DNA from: AP-15 sp963703665
GTDB lineage: Bacteria > Pseudomonadota > Alphaproteobacteria > ATCC43930 > CGMCC-115725
NCBI GenBank assembly: GCA_963703665.1
Contig: CAVPFB010000005.1
Coordinates: forward strand, 62,001 to 126,000
Direction of reading: 5' to 3'
Length of the DNA: 64,000 nt
How positions within the stretch are numbered: position 1 is the stretch's first letter; each line of letters starts with the position of its first letter. Positions 38,646 through 48,643 of this stretch are shown one piece after another. Position numbers and translations under genes: made by a program. The notes below the pieces were generated by a model. The model was not told where the DNA came from. It ran no database searches and saw only the letters and a program-made list of their open reading frames with translations.

Positions 38646-38816
38646 CTAATCGAGGCGTTTGCCCTCGAGATCTTTCTTCGCCTGCTCGCGCTCTCGCAAG
38701 TCTCGGGTGCGTGGGCCTTTGCCGAGTCCGAATCGAATTCGGTTCTCGGCTGCACGGCGCTCGTCTTCCGAGCGCCGGCGCTGCTTGCGATGTTTGTTGA
38801 GATTGATGATCGCCAT
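38646..38816 (-). CDS. DUF4169 family small protein
   Basis: A 56-residue, highly charged protein: MAIINLNKHRKQRRRSEDER at the start, AAENRIRFG in the middle and ERE(Q)AKKDLEGKRLD at the end. This is the DUF4169 pattern, a short alphaproteobacterial family of unknown function that is usually encoded beside a fumarase or ribbon-helix-helix gene. Neither neighbour is present here. It has no transmembrane segment. I identify it by text match of start and end blocks. Confidence 0.75.
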   Translation of the reverse strand: MAIINLNKHRKQRRRSEDERRAAENRIRFGLGKGPRTRDLREREQAKKDLEGKRLD

Positions 38817-39158
38817 CGTTCACAGCTCCTTCCCCCGGCGCGCTTTCGCCGAGGTGCAATATAGCTTGGTCACGCATCGCCGCCGCTTAAAAATGAGCGA
38901 TTCCCATCGCCAGAGTCGCCTCGCCCCGCCCGGAAGAGACCGGGGCAAATGATTGTCGACCGGGCTTGGAACGCACCAGCCGATAGGCGGCTTGAAAAGG
39001 CGCCCGCGATTGGCGAATATCGTGATCCCGCCTGGGGGAGAGGCGCGGCGAGAATCCAATCATGTATCGGGGCGCCTGCGAGTGGCCGGACGGTCCAACT
39101 TGCAGGCACATATCGCGGACAAGCCCGGCCGTCCAATCCTCCAACGGGTTCGCGGTAA
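38817..39158. other. Upstream region of mreB
   Basis: About 340 bases without a gene between the divergent DUF4169 and mreB genes. It should contain the mreB promoter; no consensus pair was clear. Confidence 0.35.
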
Positions 39159-40197
39159 ATGTTCGGCAGAATGTTAGGCTTATTATCCGCCGATATGGCG
39201 ATCGATCTCGGAACCGCGAACACGCTCGTCTACGTGAAGGGACGAGGGATCGTTCTCAACGAGCCAATCCGTTGTCGCGATCGCCAGCGTCAAGGGCAGC
39301 AAGCAGGGGCTCGCGGTCGGCGAGGAAGCCAAGCTGATGCTCGGCCGCACTCCGGGTTACCTTCAGGCGATCCGGCCGCTGCGCGATGGGGTCATCGCCG
39401 ATTTCGAAGTGACGGAGGAAATGATCAAGCATTTCATCCGCAAAGTGCACAATCGTCGGAGCTTCGCCACGCCGCAGGTCGTCGTCTGCGTGCCTTCGGG
39501 CTCGACCGCGGTCGAGCGGCGCGCGATCGAGGAATCGGCCAAAAGCGCCGGCGCCAAGCGGGTTTCTGATCGAGGAGCCAACGGCCGCGGCGATCGGTGC
39601 AGGGCTTCCGGTGACCGAGCCAACCGGCTCGATGGTCGTCGATGTCGGGGGCGGAACGACCGAGGTTGCCGTGCTCTCCTTGGGCGGCATCGTGTACTGC
39701 CGATCGGTCCGGGTCGGCGGCGACAAGATGGACGAGGCGATCATCGCCTATATCCGCCGCAATCACAACCTTTTGGTCGGAGAGAGCAGCGCTGAGCGCA
39801 TCAAAAAAGAGATCGGCTCTGCCTGCATGCCGGAAGACGGCGGGGGCCGGCTGATGGAAATCAAGGGCCGCTATCTGATGAACGGCGTGCCAAAGGAAGT
39901 CGTGATCAGCGAGTGCCAGGTTTCCGAAAGCCTGGCAGAACCTGTGGGTTCGATCGTCGAGGCCGCCAAGGTGGCGCTCGAGCAGACCGCCCCGAACTTG
40001 CGGCCGATATCGTCGACAAGGGGGTCGCGCTGACCGGCGGCGGGGCGTTGCTCGGCAATTTGGACTTGGTGCTGCGGCACGCGACGGGACTGCCGGTCTC
40101 GATCGCCGACGATCCTTTGAGCTGCGTAGCACTCGGCACCGGGCGGACCCTCGAAGAGATGAAAACCCTCAAGTCGGTTTTGATCAATCCTTGGTAA
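39159..40197 (+). pseudogene. mreB: Rod-shape protein MreB, three frameshifts
   Basis: Actin-like cytoskeletal protein that directs lateral wall growth. All MreB blocks are present in order: LLSADMAIDLGTANTLVYVKGRGIVLNEP, SVKGSKQGLAVGEEAKLMLGRTPG, TPQVVVCVPSGSTAVERRAIEES, MVVDVGGGTTEVAVLSLGGIVY, RRNHNLLVGESSAERIKKEIG and GVALTGGGALLGNLDLVLRHATGLP. The frame is broken at about 39265 (an extra A restores EPSVVAIA if removed), 39563 and 39995. Nothing large is missing, so three single-event repairs would give a full 345-residue protein. It leads the mre-mrd-rod cluster. Confidence 0.85.
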
Positions 40198-40309
40198 TGG
40201 TCTTTGGCTACGGACAGCTAGCGGCAAGCGACCATGGACGCCACGGCCACCGCGCGCCGCCAAGCCTGTCTCGGTACCGGATTTAAGGAGCACGGCTTCG
40301 CCCGGGGGC

Positions 40310-41127
40310 GTGGCTCGCTGCGCCTCCCTGCGAGGGCTCGTGACACTCCGTCGCCAGCCCGTAGCGCCATTGCCCAGCGAGTTCGTGTTTCCGCTTCTCG
40401 TAATTCTGTCGGTGATAATGATCCTTCTAAGCAAAGTCGACGAAACGGCGTTCCTGTCGTGGCGTGCTTCGCTGGCCGATATCGCCGCCCCGACGCTCGA
40501 TGCGTTGTCGCGGCCGCTTGCTGCCGCCGAGGATTTGATCGATCGCGCCCGAGCAATCCTCACCGTCTATCAGGAGAATGTGCAGCTCAGGGAAGAAAAT
40601 GGACGATTGTTGCACTGGCAGCAGGCCGCGCTGACACTCGCCTCCGAGAATGCCCAATTGCGCGAGCTGATGAAGCTGGTTCCGGCAGCCGCGGTGTCCT
40701 TTGTGACAGCCCGAGTGATTGCCAATTCCGGCGGCGCTTACGTCCGCGACCTGATGGTCGATGCTGGCAGCGACGTGCCGTCGCTCGCGGTCAGGCGGTA
40801 ATAACCGGCGAAGGCCTCGTCGGGCGGGTTTCGGAGGTCGGGATGCGCGCGGCCAGGGTGTTCCTCGTCACCGACTTGAACTCTCGGGTTCCGGTCATCG
40901 ACGAGCGGTCGCGACAGCGCGCGATCCTGGCCGACGACAATTCCGATCGTCCGTTGCTGAGCTATCTCGATCCGGCGGCGGCGGTCAAGCTGGGAGATCG
41001 CATCGTCACCTCCGGCGAAGGAGGCGCCTTTCCTGCGGGACTGCCGGTCGGCGTCGTTGCCGCCGTCGGGGAGGCGCCTCGTGTTGAAACCTACGTGGAG
41101 CTGTCGGGGGTGGAGTACTTGCGCATC
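40310..41127 (+). pseudogene. mreC: Rod-shape protein MreC, frameshifted and fused at its 3' end to mrdA
   Basis: Periplasmic scaffold of the elongasome with one N-terminal helix (EFVFPLLVILSVIMILLSKVD) and a coiled coil (LIDRARAILTVYQENVQLREEN), then the MreC beta domains (GEGLVGRVSEVGMRAARVFLVTD; VITGEG). A frame change near 40795 separates the two halves. At about 41122-41133 the text VELSGVEYLRI, close to the usual end of MreC, runs straight in frame into LAVNRQDYHLVIVAEQ, which belongs to PBP2. The last MreC residues, all of mreD and the PBP2 N-terminus are therefore absent. The start is probably the GTG at 40310. Confidence 0.8.
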
Positions 41128-41961
41128 GCGCTTGCCGTCAACCGACAAGATTATCATCTCGTCATCGTCGCCGAGCAGGCCGGCGACATCGAGGCGACGC
41201 TGGCTGCGCTCAGCCGCTTGATTGCGCTCGACGAAGCGGACCGGCGCCACCTCATACGCGAGGCGCGGCGCCGGCATTCCTTCTTGCCCGTCGTCATCCG
41301 ACCTAACCTGACCTGGGACGAGATGGCGCGGATCGAGGTTGCGGTGCCCGAATTGCCCGGTGTCTCAGTCGAGCAGGGTCTGACTCGGCACTATCCACTC
41401 GGCGAGACCGCAGCGCACGCAGTCGGTTATGTCGCTGCGGTCTCAGAGCGCGAACTGAGCGGAGACCCGCTCCTCGAGCCGCCCGATTTTCACATCGGCA
41501 AGAGTGGCATCGAAAAGTCCGAGGACTTGCCACTGCGCGGCGCTGCTGGGACGCGTCAAGTGGAGGTTAATGCGTTCGGCCGGGTGGTCAGAGAACTCGC
41601 TCGTATCGAGGGCGAACCCGGACAGGATATCGTGATCGGGCTCGACGCGGCGATGCAGGATTTCGTGAGCCGACGGTGCAGCGGCGAGCAAAGCGTCGCC
41701 TGCGTCCTCCTCGACGTCGCCAGTGGCGAGGTGCTGGCGCTCGTCGGCTTCGCGCCGGTCGGAGCGCCGCGCTACGCATGTGCTACAGTGGTCGAACACG
41801 GCGGCGAGGGTTCGGCCGCCGCGGCGCCGATTTGCCGTGATGTACTGCGGGCGGTGCAGCAACGTGATCCTGCCCGGCGCGTTCCCGTCGACGACATGGC
41901 GGCGCGCTCCACAGTCTCCGCGGTACCTTCCCCGCATCCATTTGGCGCGCTGGACGAGTAA
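41128..41961 (+). pseudogene. mrdA: Penicillin-binding protein 2 (MrdA) remnant lacking the transpeptidase domain
   Basis: About 277 residues remain of a protein that is normally over 600. Present: the PBP-dimer domain (IEATLAALSRLIALDEADRR; EMARIEVAVPELPGVSVE; YPLGETAAHAVGYVAAVSE; GAAGTRQVEVNAFGR) up to VLLDVASGEVLALV. There the frame passes directly, at about 41745, into FAPVGAPRYACATVVEHGGEG, the extreme C-terminal block of PBP2. Everything between, including the SxxK, SxN and KTG catalytic motifs, is missing, yet the frame stays open. Both ends of the piece are thus deletion joints. It cannot be a transpeptidase as written. Confidence 0.8.
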
Positions 41962-41964
41962 GCT

Positions 41965-43217
41965 TTGGCAGATCTCTCTTCCGAGTTTGGACGCCACAAG
42001 CCGAAATTCGCCGAACGGTTTCGCAGCGTCGGTTGGGGCTTGATGCTGCTGATCGCTATAGTCATTGGCGTTGGCGGCGCTGTCCTGTATTCAGCAGCCG
42101 ATGGCAGCATGCAACCCTGGGCCGCCAAACAAATGATGCGTTTCGCGATTGCCCTGTAAGTTATGTTCCGACGCTGGGGGCGGCACTAGTCGGAATTCGT
42201 TATTGGTTCAGGATCTCTTATTGGTTTTATGCTGCAGTTTTATTGCTCGTTGTTGCGGTCGATGTACGCGGCTTCGTCGGTTTGGGAGCGCAGCGCTGGA
42301 TCAACCTAGGCGTCATCCAGCTACAGCCTTCCGAACTGATGACCATTTTGCTGGTGTTGGCGCTGGCCCGCTACTTTCATCGCCTCGGCAACGAGAATGT
42401 CATGGGAATCCGCCATTTGATTCTGCCCTCTCTGATGGTCATCCTGCGTGTGGCCCTGGTGCTAAAGCAGCCGGATCTCGGTACCGCGATGATATTGCTG
42501 ATGGGCGGAGCAGTGCTGTTTTTCCTCGCCGGAGTTCGCCTGCGGATATTCTTGTTGATGTGTGCTGTGATGATAGCAGCGATGCCGATCGTCTGGCGGT
42601 GTTGCGCGATTATCAGAAAAGCCGGATGTATACTTTTCTTGATCCTGACAGTGACTCGATGGGAGCCGGTTACCATATCCTTCAATCAAAAATTGCACTC
42701 GGCTCGGGTGGTCTGTTCGGTAAAGGTTTCCTCCTCGGCACGCAAAGCCATCTGAGCTTCTTGCCGGAGAAGCAGACCGACTTTGTCTTCACCACGTTAG
42801 CAGAAGAGTTCGGTTTCGTCGGCGGACTGACACTCCTCGGTCTGTATACCATCATCATCGCCTATGGCTTTGCGATCGCTCTGCACAGCCGTAGCCATTT
42901 CGGCAAACTGCTCGGCCTCGGTATCGTGACCAATTTCTTTCTTCACGTCTTTATCAACATCGCAATGGTGACCGGGCGGATCCCGGTTGTCGGCATCCCG
43001 TTGCCGCTGATCTCCTACGGCGGCACCGCGATGCTGACGATGATGTTCGGATTTGGCTTGCTGATGAGCGTATGCGTCGGCCGCGATGTGCACCGCAACC
43101 GGTCGGGTGATCCCCGGCCGATTAGGCGGCAGACCGAGATTTATTTTGATCGCGAGCTCGGCCAGCGCCGCCTAGGATCGCGCTGGCGAGACGATCGCGC
43201 CGAGATGGAGGAGATAA
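41965..43217 (+). pseudogene. rodA: Peptidoglycan glycosyltransferase RodA, frameshifted, stop codon lost
   Basis: SEDS-family membrane glycosyltransferase. TTG start at 41965, with SVGWGLMLLIAIVIGVGGAVLYSAADGS as first helix; a TAA ends this frame at 42157-42159 and the sequence goes on in another frame with RYWFRISYWFYAAVLLLVVA and LGAQRWINLGVIQLQPSELM. A second shift near 42593 leads to LRDYQKSRMYTFLDPDSDSMGAGYHILQSKIALGSGG, PEKQTDFVFTTLAEEFG and PLPLISYGGTAMLTMMFGFG. After LMSVCVGRDVHRNRSG, where RodA normally ends, the frame stays open into the next gene; a further small indel probably removed the stop. Confidence 0.8.
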
Positions 43218-43825
43218 TGGCGGAGAAGGATCCGGCGGAGAGCGGGCGACGGCTGCATGTGACGACGCTCTTGGTCGCCTCGCGCCGCGCTCTCGACAAC
43301 GCACTCGCCGAGTTGGGTTTCGCCGAAGATGACGACCGCGTCGTCGAGCACGATCGCCGCCTGGCGTTTTTGACCTGCTCACACGAGGAAGACAGCGACG
43401 ATCTGTTTGCGCTGATTACCGAGCTTTCGGCTCGCGGCGAGAGTTGGGAATTGCAATCGCGCATCGACACCGAGCCGGGCCGGGCAATCTATCAATCCTT
43501 GGCGCGCTATCGGCCGGTCGAGGCGATAGACGCGGCTGTCGAAGAAGAAGAGGAGCCGGAAAGCTCGGAGGTACCAGTCTACGACGTCGAAACGGCGGAT
43601 GGGCTCCAGGCTCTGAAGCGCATCCTCAAACGGATCGAGCCGGCCGACGCATTTGCGACGATCCGCCCCGGCCGCGACGGTCGCGCCACCGCGCGGGTCC
43701 TGCGCCGCGGCTCCCGCCGGCTGCTTGCCTCGGCAATCGCGGGCGACGAGGCGACGCTGCGCGGAGTGATTCGCGAGATACTGCCAAACGTCATGCTCGA
43801 TGTGGCGATGAAGCCGCCCAGTTGA
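43218..43825 (+). CDS. Unknown acidic protein between rodA and the YcjX-like gene
   Basis: About 202 residues from an ATG at 43218 that has a textbook GGAGGAG ribosome site (43208-43214); this site suggests it is a separate gene even though the RodA frame runs into it. It reads LHVTTLLVASRRALDNALAELGF, then FLTCSHEEDSDDLFALITELSARGESWEL, a run of five Glu in a linker, and a C-terminal half with DAFATIRPGRDGRATARVL and GVIREILPNVMLDVAMKPPS. I recognise no domain. Its stop overlaps the TTG start of the YcjX-like gene, so it belongs to the same transcript. Confidence 0.6.
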
Positions 43826-45279
43826 TCGACTTGGCAGAGAAACGACGGCCGTCCCCGGACCGAGGTGCATTTGCGAGGATCGGTATCCTGCCGACATTGA
43901 CCGGCTTCCTCCATAGTCGGACACTCCGGGTCGCGGTGACCGGGCTCAGCGGCTCCGGCAAGACAGCGTTCATCACCAGTCTGGTCGGAAACTTAATCAG
44001 CGCTGCCGGGCGGCGGGCCCGGCTTCCCTTCCTGCGCGCTGCCGTTGAGAGGCGCCTTGTCGAGGCTCGCTTGCGGCGCCCCGAGCGCGGAACCATCCCG
44101 CCGTTCCCGCTCATCGAGACGGTGGCTGCGCTTGCCGCGAACCCGCCGCGATGGCCTCCGAGCACCACCGACCTGCGCCGAATCGATCTGTCACTGCGCT
44201 TTCTTCCGGCAGGCTTGTTCGGTTTCGGCCATACGATCGGACGTGCTGCCGGCGCGACCGCCGAACTCAGCCTCGAGATCCTGGACTATCCCGGCGAATG
44301 GCTACTCGACCTGCCGCTGTTGGGTCAGAGCTATCAGGAGTGGTCGCGCGGGACTCTCGATCTGGCACGGGGCGGGGCGCGGGGACCACTTGCCCGCGAC
44401 TGGCTCAACTTTCTTGACAGCCACCCGGCGACTTCCCGCAGCGACACCGAAACGGCGCGGCAGGCGCACGACCTCTATCGATGCTTTCTCGCCGCCTGCC
44501 GGACCCGTGAGCATCTCAGCTTGCTGCAGCCCGGGCGGTTCTTGAACCCGGGAGACCTCGCGGGCGACCCGATCCTCGAATTCTGCCCGATGCCCGGCGG
44601 CATCGGCACGCGGGCCCGCCCGGGCAGCCTGGTAACGGTGATGGAAGCCCGGTTCGAGGCATATAAGCGTAGCGTGGTGCAGCCGTTCTTCTCCGATTTC
44701 GCTCGCCGTGTCGATCGGCAGATCGTGCTCGTCGACGTGCTGCGCGCCCTCAACGCCGGCGAAGAGGCGTTCGCAGACCAGTCCCGAGCGCTCGAAACCA
44801 TCCTGCGGGTGTTTCGCTTCGGACGCAGCGGGCTGCTCGGATGGCTGTTCGGCGCACGCGTCGATCGCGTTCTTTTTGCTGCCACCAAGGCCGACCATGT
44901 TCCAGCCCTGCAACGCGATCACCTCGAAGCTTTGATGGGTGAAATGGCGGCGGCGCCCAGCTTGCGAGCCGAGCGGGCGCATGCGCGGGTCGCGGCGGCA
45001 GCCCTCGCGTCCATTCGCTGCACCGAGGACGGCACCGATCTGATCGACGGCCGCAAGGTCGACGTCGTGATCGGATTGCCGCAAGGTGCACAGCGGCGTG
45101 TCAGGTTTTTCCCCGGCATCGTGCCGATGACGAGGCCCCCGGCGGGCTTTTGGGGCGAGCGCTTTACCGAGTTTCCAGTGTTCCAACCACCGCGCATCGA
45201 AGATGCCGCGATAAACGGCATTCCCCATGTCAACCTGGATAAGACGCTTAATTTTTTGTTCGACGATGCGCTCTCTTGA
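43822..45279 (+). CDS. YcjX-like (DUF463) P-loop GTPase family protein
   Basis: A 485-residue P-loop protein from a TTG at 43822 that overlaps the previous stop. Walker A is VAVTGLSGSGKTAFITSL at about residue 38-55; LEILDYPGEWLLDLPLLGQSYQEWS (about 155-180) and RQIVLVDVLRALNAGEEAF are the DUF463 blocks. RVDRVLFAATKADHV contains the nucleotide base motif (TKAD). The C-terminal RVRFFPGIVP and FPVFQPP are typical of the family. YcjX proteins are stress-linked GTPases often followed by ycjF, which is not present. The gene is intact although the genes before it are damaged. Confidence 0.85.
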   Translation: MIDLAEKRRPSPDRGAFARIGILPTLTGFLHSRTLRVAVTGLSGSGKTAFITSLVGNLISAAGRRARLPFLRAAVERRLVEARLRRPERGTIPPFPLIETVAALAANPPRWPPSTTDLRRIDLSLRFLPAGLFGFGHTIGRAAGATAELSLEILDYPGEWLLDLPLLGQSYQEWSRGTLDLARGGARGPLARDWLNFLDSHPATSRSDTETARQAHDLYRCFLAACRTREHLSLLQPGRFLNPGDLAGDPILEFCPMPGGIGTRARPGSLVTVMEARFEAYKRSVVQPFFSDFARRVDRQIVLVDVLRALNAGEEAFADQSRALETILRVFRFGRSGLLGWLFGARVDRVLFAATKADHVPALQRDHLEALMGEMAAAPSLRAERAHARVAAAALASIRCTEDGTDLIDGRKVDVVIGLPQGAQRRVRFFPGIVPMTRPPAGFWGERFTEFPVFQPPRIEDAAINGIPHVNLDKTLNFLFDDALS

Positions 45280-45377
45280 TCGTCGTCAAATTAGACCTTG
45301 GAAGCTCGTTTGCGGTGATCGACATTAACCCAGCCAATGCCTATCTCGGTAATGGTACGCAAATTCAGGAGAGCATC

Positions 45378-46967
45378 ATGAGCGATGCACTCATCGTCCG
45401 AGCGGGCCTGCGGCAGCAAGGCAGGGTGGTGTTCGGCGCGGCCGTCTCGCTCGGGCTCGCTTTCGGCGCGTTCGGTTGTGCACCACCTGAGGCGGACTCT
45501 TGGGCCGTGCCGTCGGGTGCGGGCCGAGTGACGATGACGAGCTTTGCACCGTTGGTGCGCGAGATCATACCCGCCGTCGTCAATGTATCGGCAATCCAGA
45601 GGTCGGATAAAGCGGCAGCCAACGACGGCGAAGCGCCGGCCGGAATCAATTTGGTCAGAGATAGGGACACGGCCTCGGAACTGCCTTCATCTACTCTCGA
45701 CAAGCTGTTGCGCCGCTTTTTCGACGAGCAGGGCCGCAAGGGGGCGCCGAACCAGCCCGGGCTGGCGTTGGGTTCCGGCTTCATCATCGATCCCAGTGGC
45801 TATATCGTCACCGACGACCATGTCGTGGAGAATGCCGACAGCGTAACGGCGACGTTTCATGACGGGACGCAGCGCCAGGCGCGGATTGTCGGGCGCGACG
45901 CATTGACCGATCTTGCCCTGCTCAAAGTGGATGCCCCGCACCCCCTACCTTATGTGCGCTGGGGCAACAGCGACGCCGCCAGGGTCGGTGACTGGGTACT
46001 GGCGATCGGCAATCCGTTTGGGCTTGACGACACGGTCAGCAGCGGAATCATCTCCGCCCGCGGCCGTAATATCCACTCCGGCCCATACGATGATTTTCTG
46101 CAGATCGATGCATCGATCAACAGGGGCAACTCCGGTGGCCCGACGTTTGACCTTGAAGGCAAGGTGATCGGCATCAACAGCGCGATCTATTCACCCAACG
46201 GAGGCTCGGTCGGTATTGGTTTTGCCATACCGGCGAACCTTGCCAGGCCGGTGGTCGAGCAGTTGAAAGAACGAGGCGCGGTCGAGCGCGGATGGCTCGG
46301 CGTTCAAATCCAAGAGGTAACGCCGGTGATCGCCCAAGGCTTCGGATTGGCCAAACCGAGGGGCGCGCTGGTCGCTGGGATCAGCCCCGGCGGACCCGCA
46401 GCGCGCGCCGGCTTTGCGCAAGGCGACGTGATCCTCACGGTCAATGGTCATAACATTACCACAATGCGGGATCTGCCGCTCGTCGTCGCCGAAATGCCGA
46501 TTGGCCAACCGGCCAATGTCATCGTCTGGCGCCGCAACCGTGAGATGGCACTGCGGCCGATAGCGGGCGAGATGCGGCAGAGCCCTGAAGCAGCCAATCT
46601 TGGCCCAAATGGACACGAAGCCGGACACAAAGATCCCGCGAACCTGAGCGCCGGTTTGAAGCTCGTCTCGCTGACCCCCCGGCAACGCCAACGACTGCAG
46701 GTTCCGGCCGGCGTCAGCGGTGTCGTCGTGACTGCGATCGGCGATGACAGCCCATTGGCCGCCGCTGATCTGCTGCCCGGCGACGTGATCGAAAGCATCA
46801 ATCAACAGCCGGTTGTATCGCCCAGAGACACCCTTGCCAAGCTGGAGGCAATCGACAGCAGCAGCGGCAACACTTTGGTGATTCTGATCGACCGGCATGG
46901 CAGCAGCCACTACGTGGCAGTGCCGCTCGGCAGTTCGGCGGACCGTCGGAACGGGCCTGGTCCGTGA
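45378..46967 (+). CDS. HtrA/DegP-type periplasmic serine protease with two PDZ domains
   Basis: Periplasmic quality-control protease of 529 residues. Signal sequence at residues 1-33 ending in AFGAFGCAPPEAD, which may be a lipoprotein site although the lipobox is imperfect. Catalytic triad: His in IVTDDHVVENA, Asp in ALTDLALLKVD, Ser in INRGNSGGPTFD. PDZ1 (GWLGVQIQEVTP; GDVILTVNGHNI) and a divergent PDZ2 (GVSGVVVTAIGDDSPLAAADLLPGDVIESIN) follow. The ATG at 45378 has a CAGGAGAG site. An inserted acidic loop before the protease domain resembles the Q-linker of DegP. It ends at 46967, abutting the convergent amidohydrolase. Confidence 0.9.
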   Translation: MSDALIVRAGLRQQGRVVFGAAVSLGLAFGAFGCAPPEADSWAVPSGAGRVTMTSFAPLVREIIPAVVNVSAIQRSDKAAANDGEAPAGINLVRDRDTASELPSSTLDKLLRRFFDEQGRKGAPNQPGLALGSGFIIDPSGYIVTDDHVVENADSVTATFHDGTQRQARIVGRDALTDLALLKVDAPHPLPYVRWGNSDAARVGDWVLAIGNPFGLDDTVSSGIISARGRNIHSGPYDDFLQIDASINRGNSGGPTFDLEGKVIGINSAIYSPNGGSVGIGFAIPANLARPVVEQLKERGAVERGWLGVQIQEVTPVIAQGFGLAKPRGALVAGISPGGPAARAGFAQGDVILTVNGHNITTMRDLPLVVAEMPIGQPANVIVWRRNREMALRPIAGEMRQSPEAANLGPNGHEAGHKDPANLSAGLKLVSLTPRQRQRLQVPAGVSGVVVTAIGDDSPLAAADLLPGDVIESINQQPVVSPRDTLAKLEAIDSSSGNTLVILIDRHGSSHYVAVPLGSSADRRNGPGP

Positions 46968-48347
46968 CTATTCGGCGGCAGCGGCGGCGAAGCGGGATCG
47001 TTGCCTGTGCAGTTCGGCGACGCGGGCCCTCGTATAGAGATCGGTCCAGTTGGACAGCGCGAAATCGGTCACCTGGCGCGGATCGTAGTCGCGGTGGGGA
47101 ACGCAAATCTGCTTGCCACCGATGTGAACGGCGCGGATGCGACTGCCGTTTTGCAAAAGACCGATATCGGTGAGCGGCGAAAAGTCCAGGGCGATGAAGT
47201 CGGCGGCCCGGCCCTGCTCGAGCGCGCCGATGCGGTCTCCTCCGGTCATGAACCGAGCATTGACCTCGGTAGCGGCGCGCAATGCGGCGGCTGGGGTGAA
47301 GCCGAGGTCCTCGACAAAGAGCTCGAGCTCGCGGGCGTGCCATTCCCCATAGGGGGTCACCGCGAACCCGGTGTCGGTTCCAGTCATGATCGGGACGCCC
47401 GCAGCACGCGCCTTCCGCCAATTTGCACAGCCGATCTCGTACTCGCGCTGGGCATGGCCGGGCCTGCCTTTTTGATAGGCGGGCTCGTGCGGCTGGGTAA
47501 AGTCGATCGTGTTGCGCGGGTGCGTCAAGGTCGGACCGATCGCGCTCCCGGTCTCCAGCATCGCGGCGACACACTCGCCGTCGAGGTGGTTGGCGTGAAA
47601 GATCAGATCGACGCCGCTGCGCGCGGCATAGAGCGTCGCCTCGCGGCCGCGGGCATGGGCCACCGCCCTTTTGCCGAGACGATGGATTTCGCGGACCATG
47701 ATCTCGGTCTCTTCCTGAGTAAAGGCGGCGACGAGTTCGCCGTTCTCGCGGCGCTGAATCCCGTCGAGCGCGATCTTGATGCAGTCGACACCGTCCTTGA
47801 CCTGGCGGCGGATCTCCTCGACTGCCTCCGCGCTGGTCGTGACAAGCTTTCCGATTGAGGTTTCGGGCGCGCCGATCCAGGTCGGGTACCAGTCGGTCAA
47901 GCCTTGATGCGTCGTCAGGTACCGGCCTGCCGCCATCACCCGCGGACCGTCGAACAGGCCGGCGCGGATCGCGTTGCGGATCGACAGGCTGATCTGCCCG
48001 GCGTCACCCGGTGAACAGATCGCGGTAAAACCGGCGGCGGCTACTTGCTGGGCAAAGAACATGCCGCGTAGAGCACGGAATTCGAGCGGGCTGTAGAGGT
48101 CGATATCCTCCTCGCTTTTGGCGTTGCCGTAGGCCAGATGGGTGTGCAAGTCGATCAGCCCCCGCATCACGAACGAGCCGGAATAGTCGATCACCCGGTC
48201 GCTGTGCCCGCGATGCGGCGCTCCGGCCTCGGGGCCGACATAATCGAGGATGCCTTGCATGTCGAACACGAGCGTCTGGCCCGGTCGGGCATCGTCCGTA
48301 CGTCCCGTGAACAGCTGGCCGCAGCACACAAAGGTCTTCATCTCCAT
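46968..48347 (-). CDS. Metal-dependent amidohydrolase (imidazolonepropionase/prolidase-like)
   Basis: Amidohydrolase-superfamily enzyme of 459 residues. Metal-binding motif HTH in IDLHTHLAYGNAK (residue 67), candidate carbamylated Lys in CIKIALDG (about 195), His ligands in AVAHARGREA and IFHANH, and the final Asp in MTGTDTG. The C-terminal strand text LEQGRAADFIALDFSPL closes the composite beta-sandwich. This order fits the Xaa-Pro dipeptidase/imidazolonepropionase-like clade acting on amides or carbamates of small molecules. The start has an AGGAG five bases upstream; a second in-frame ATG follows two codons later. It stands alone. Confidence 0.85.
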   Translation of the reverse strand: MEMKTFVCCGQLFTGRTDDARPGQTLVFDMQGILDYVGPEAGAPHRGHSDRVIDYSGSFVMRGLIDLHTHLAYGNAKSEEDIDLYSPLEFRALRGMFFAQQVAAAGFTAICSPGDAGQISLSIRNAIRAGLFDGPRVMAAGRYLTTHQGLTDWYPTWIGAPETSIGKLVTTSAEAVEEIRRQVKDGVDCIKIALDGIQRRENGELVAAFTQEETEIMVREIHRLGKRAVAHARGREATLYAARSGVDLIFHANHLDGECVAAMLETGSAIGPTLTHPRNTIDFTQPHEPAYQKGRPGHAQREYEIGCANWRKARAAGVPIMTGTDTGFAVTPYGEWHARELELFVEDLGFTPAAALRAATEVNARFMTGGDRIGALEQGRAADFIALDFSPLTDIGLLQNGSRIRAVHIGGKQICVPHRDYDPRQVTDFALSNWTDLYTRARVAELHRQRSRFAAAAAE

Positions 48348-48643
48348 AAACTCCTGCCGAGAGAGCGATATGTGGCCGGGGCGGCATCGTGCCCGCTCAG
48401 TTTTGTATCACGACGGCAGACCCGAACACGACCGTATTCCGTCCGATCCCGACGGGCTTCAGCAGAGAAGGTGAGAGCGCTGCCGCCAATTCGCGGAATC
48501 GGATGGTGCGAAGAGCAAACTTGAAACGCGCCGTGTTGCCGGAGGTCGACAATTGACGCGATCCTGCTCTCTGAGCAGCAGGCGCTTCGCAACTCCTTCG
48601 CCCACTTGTCCCTGCCACGAATCCGTGGTCACGGCGCGGCTTC

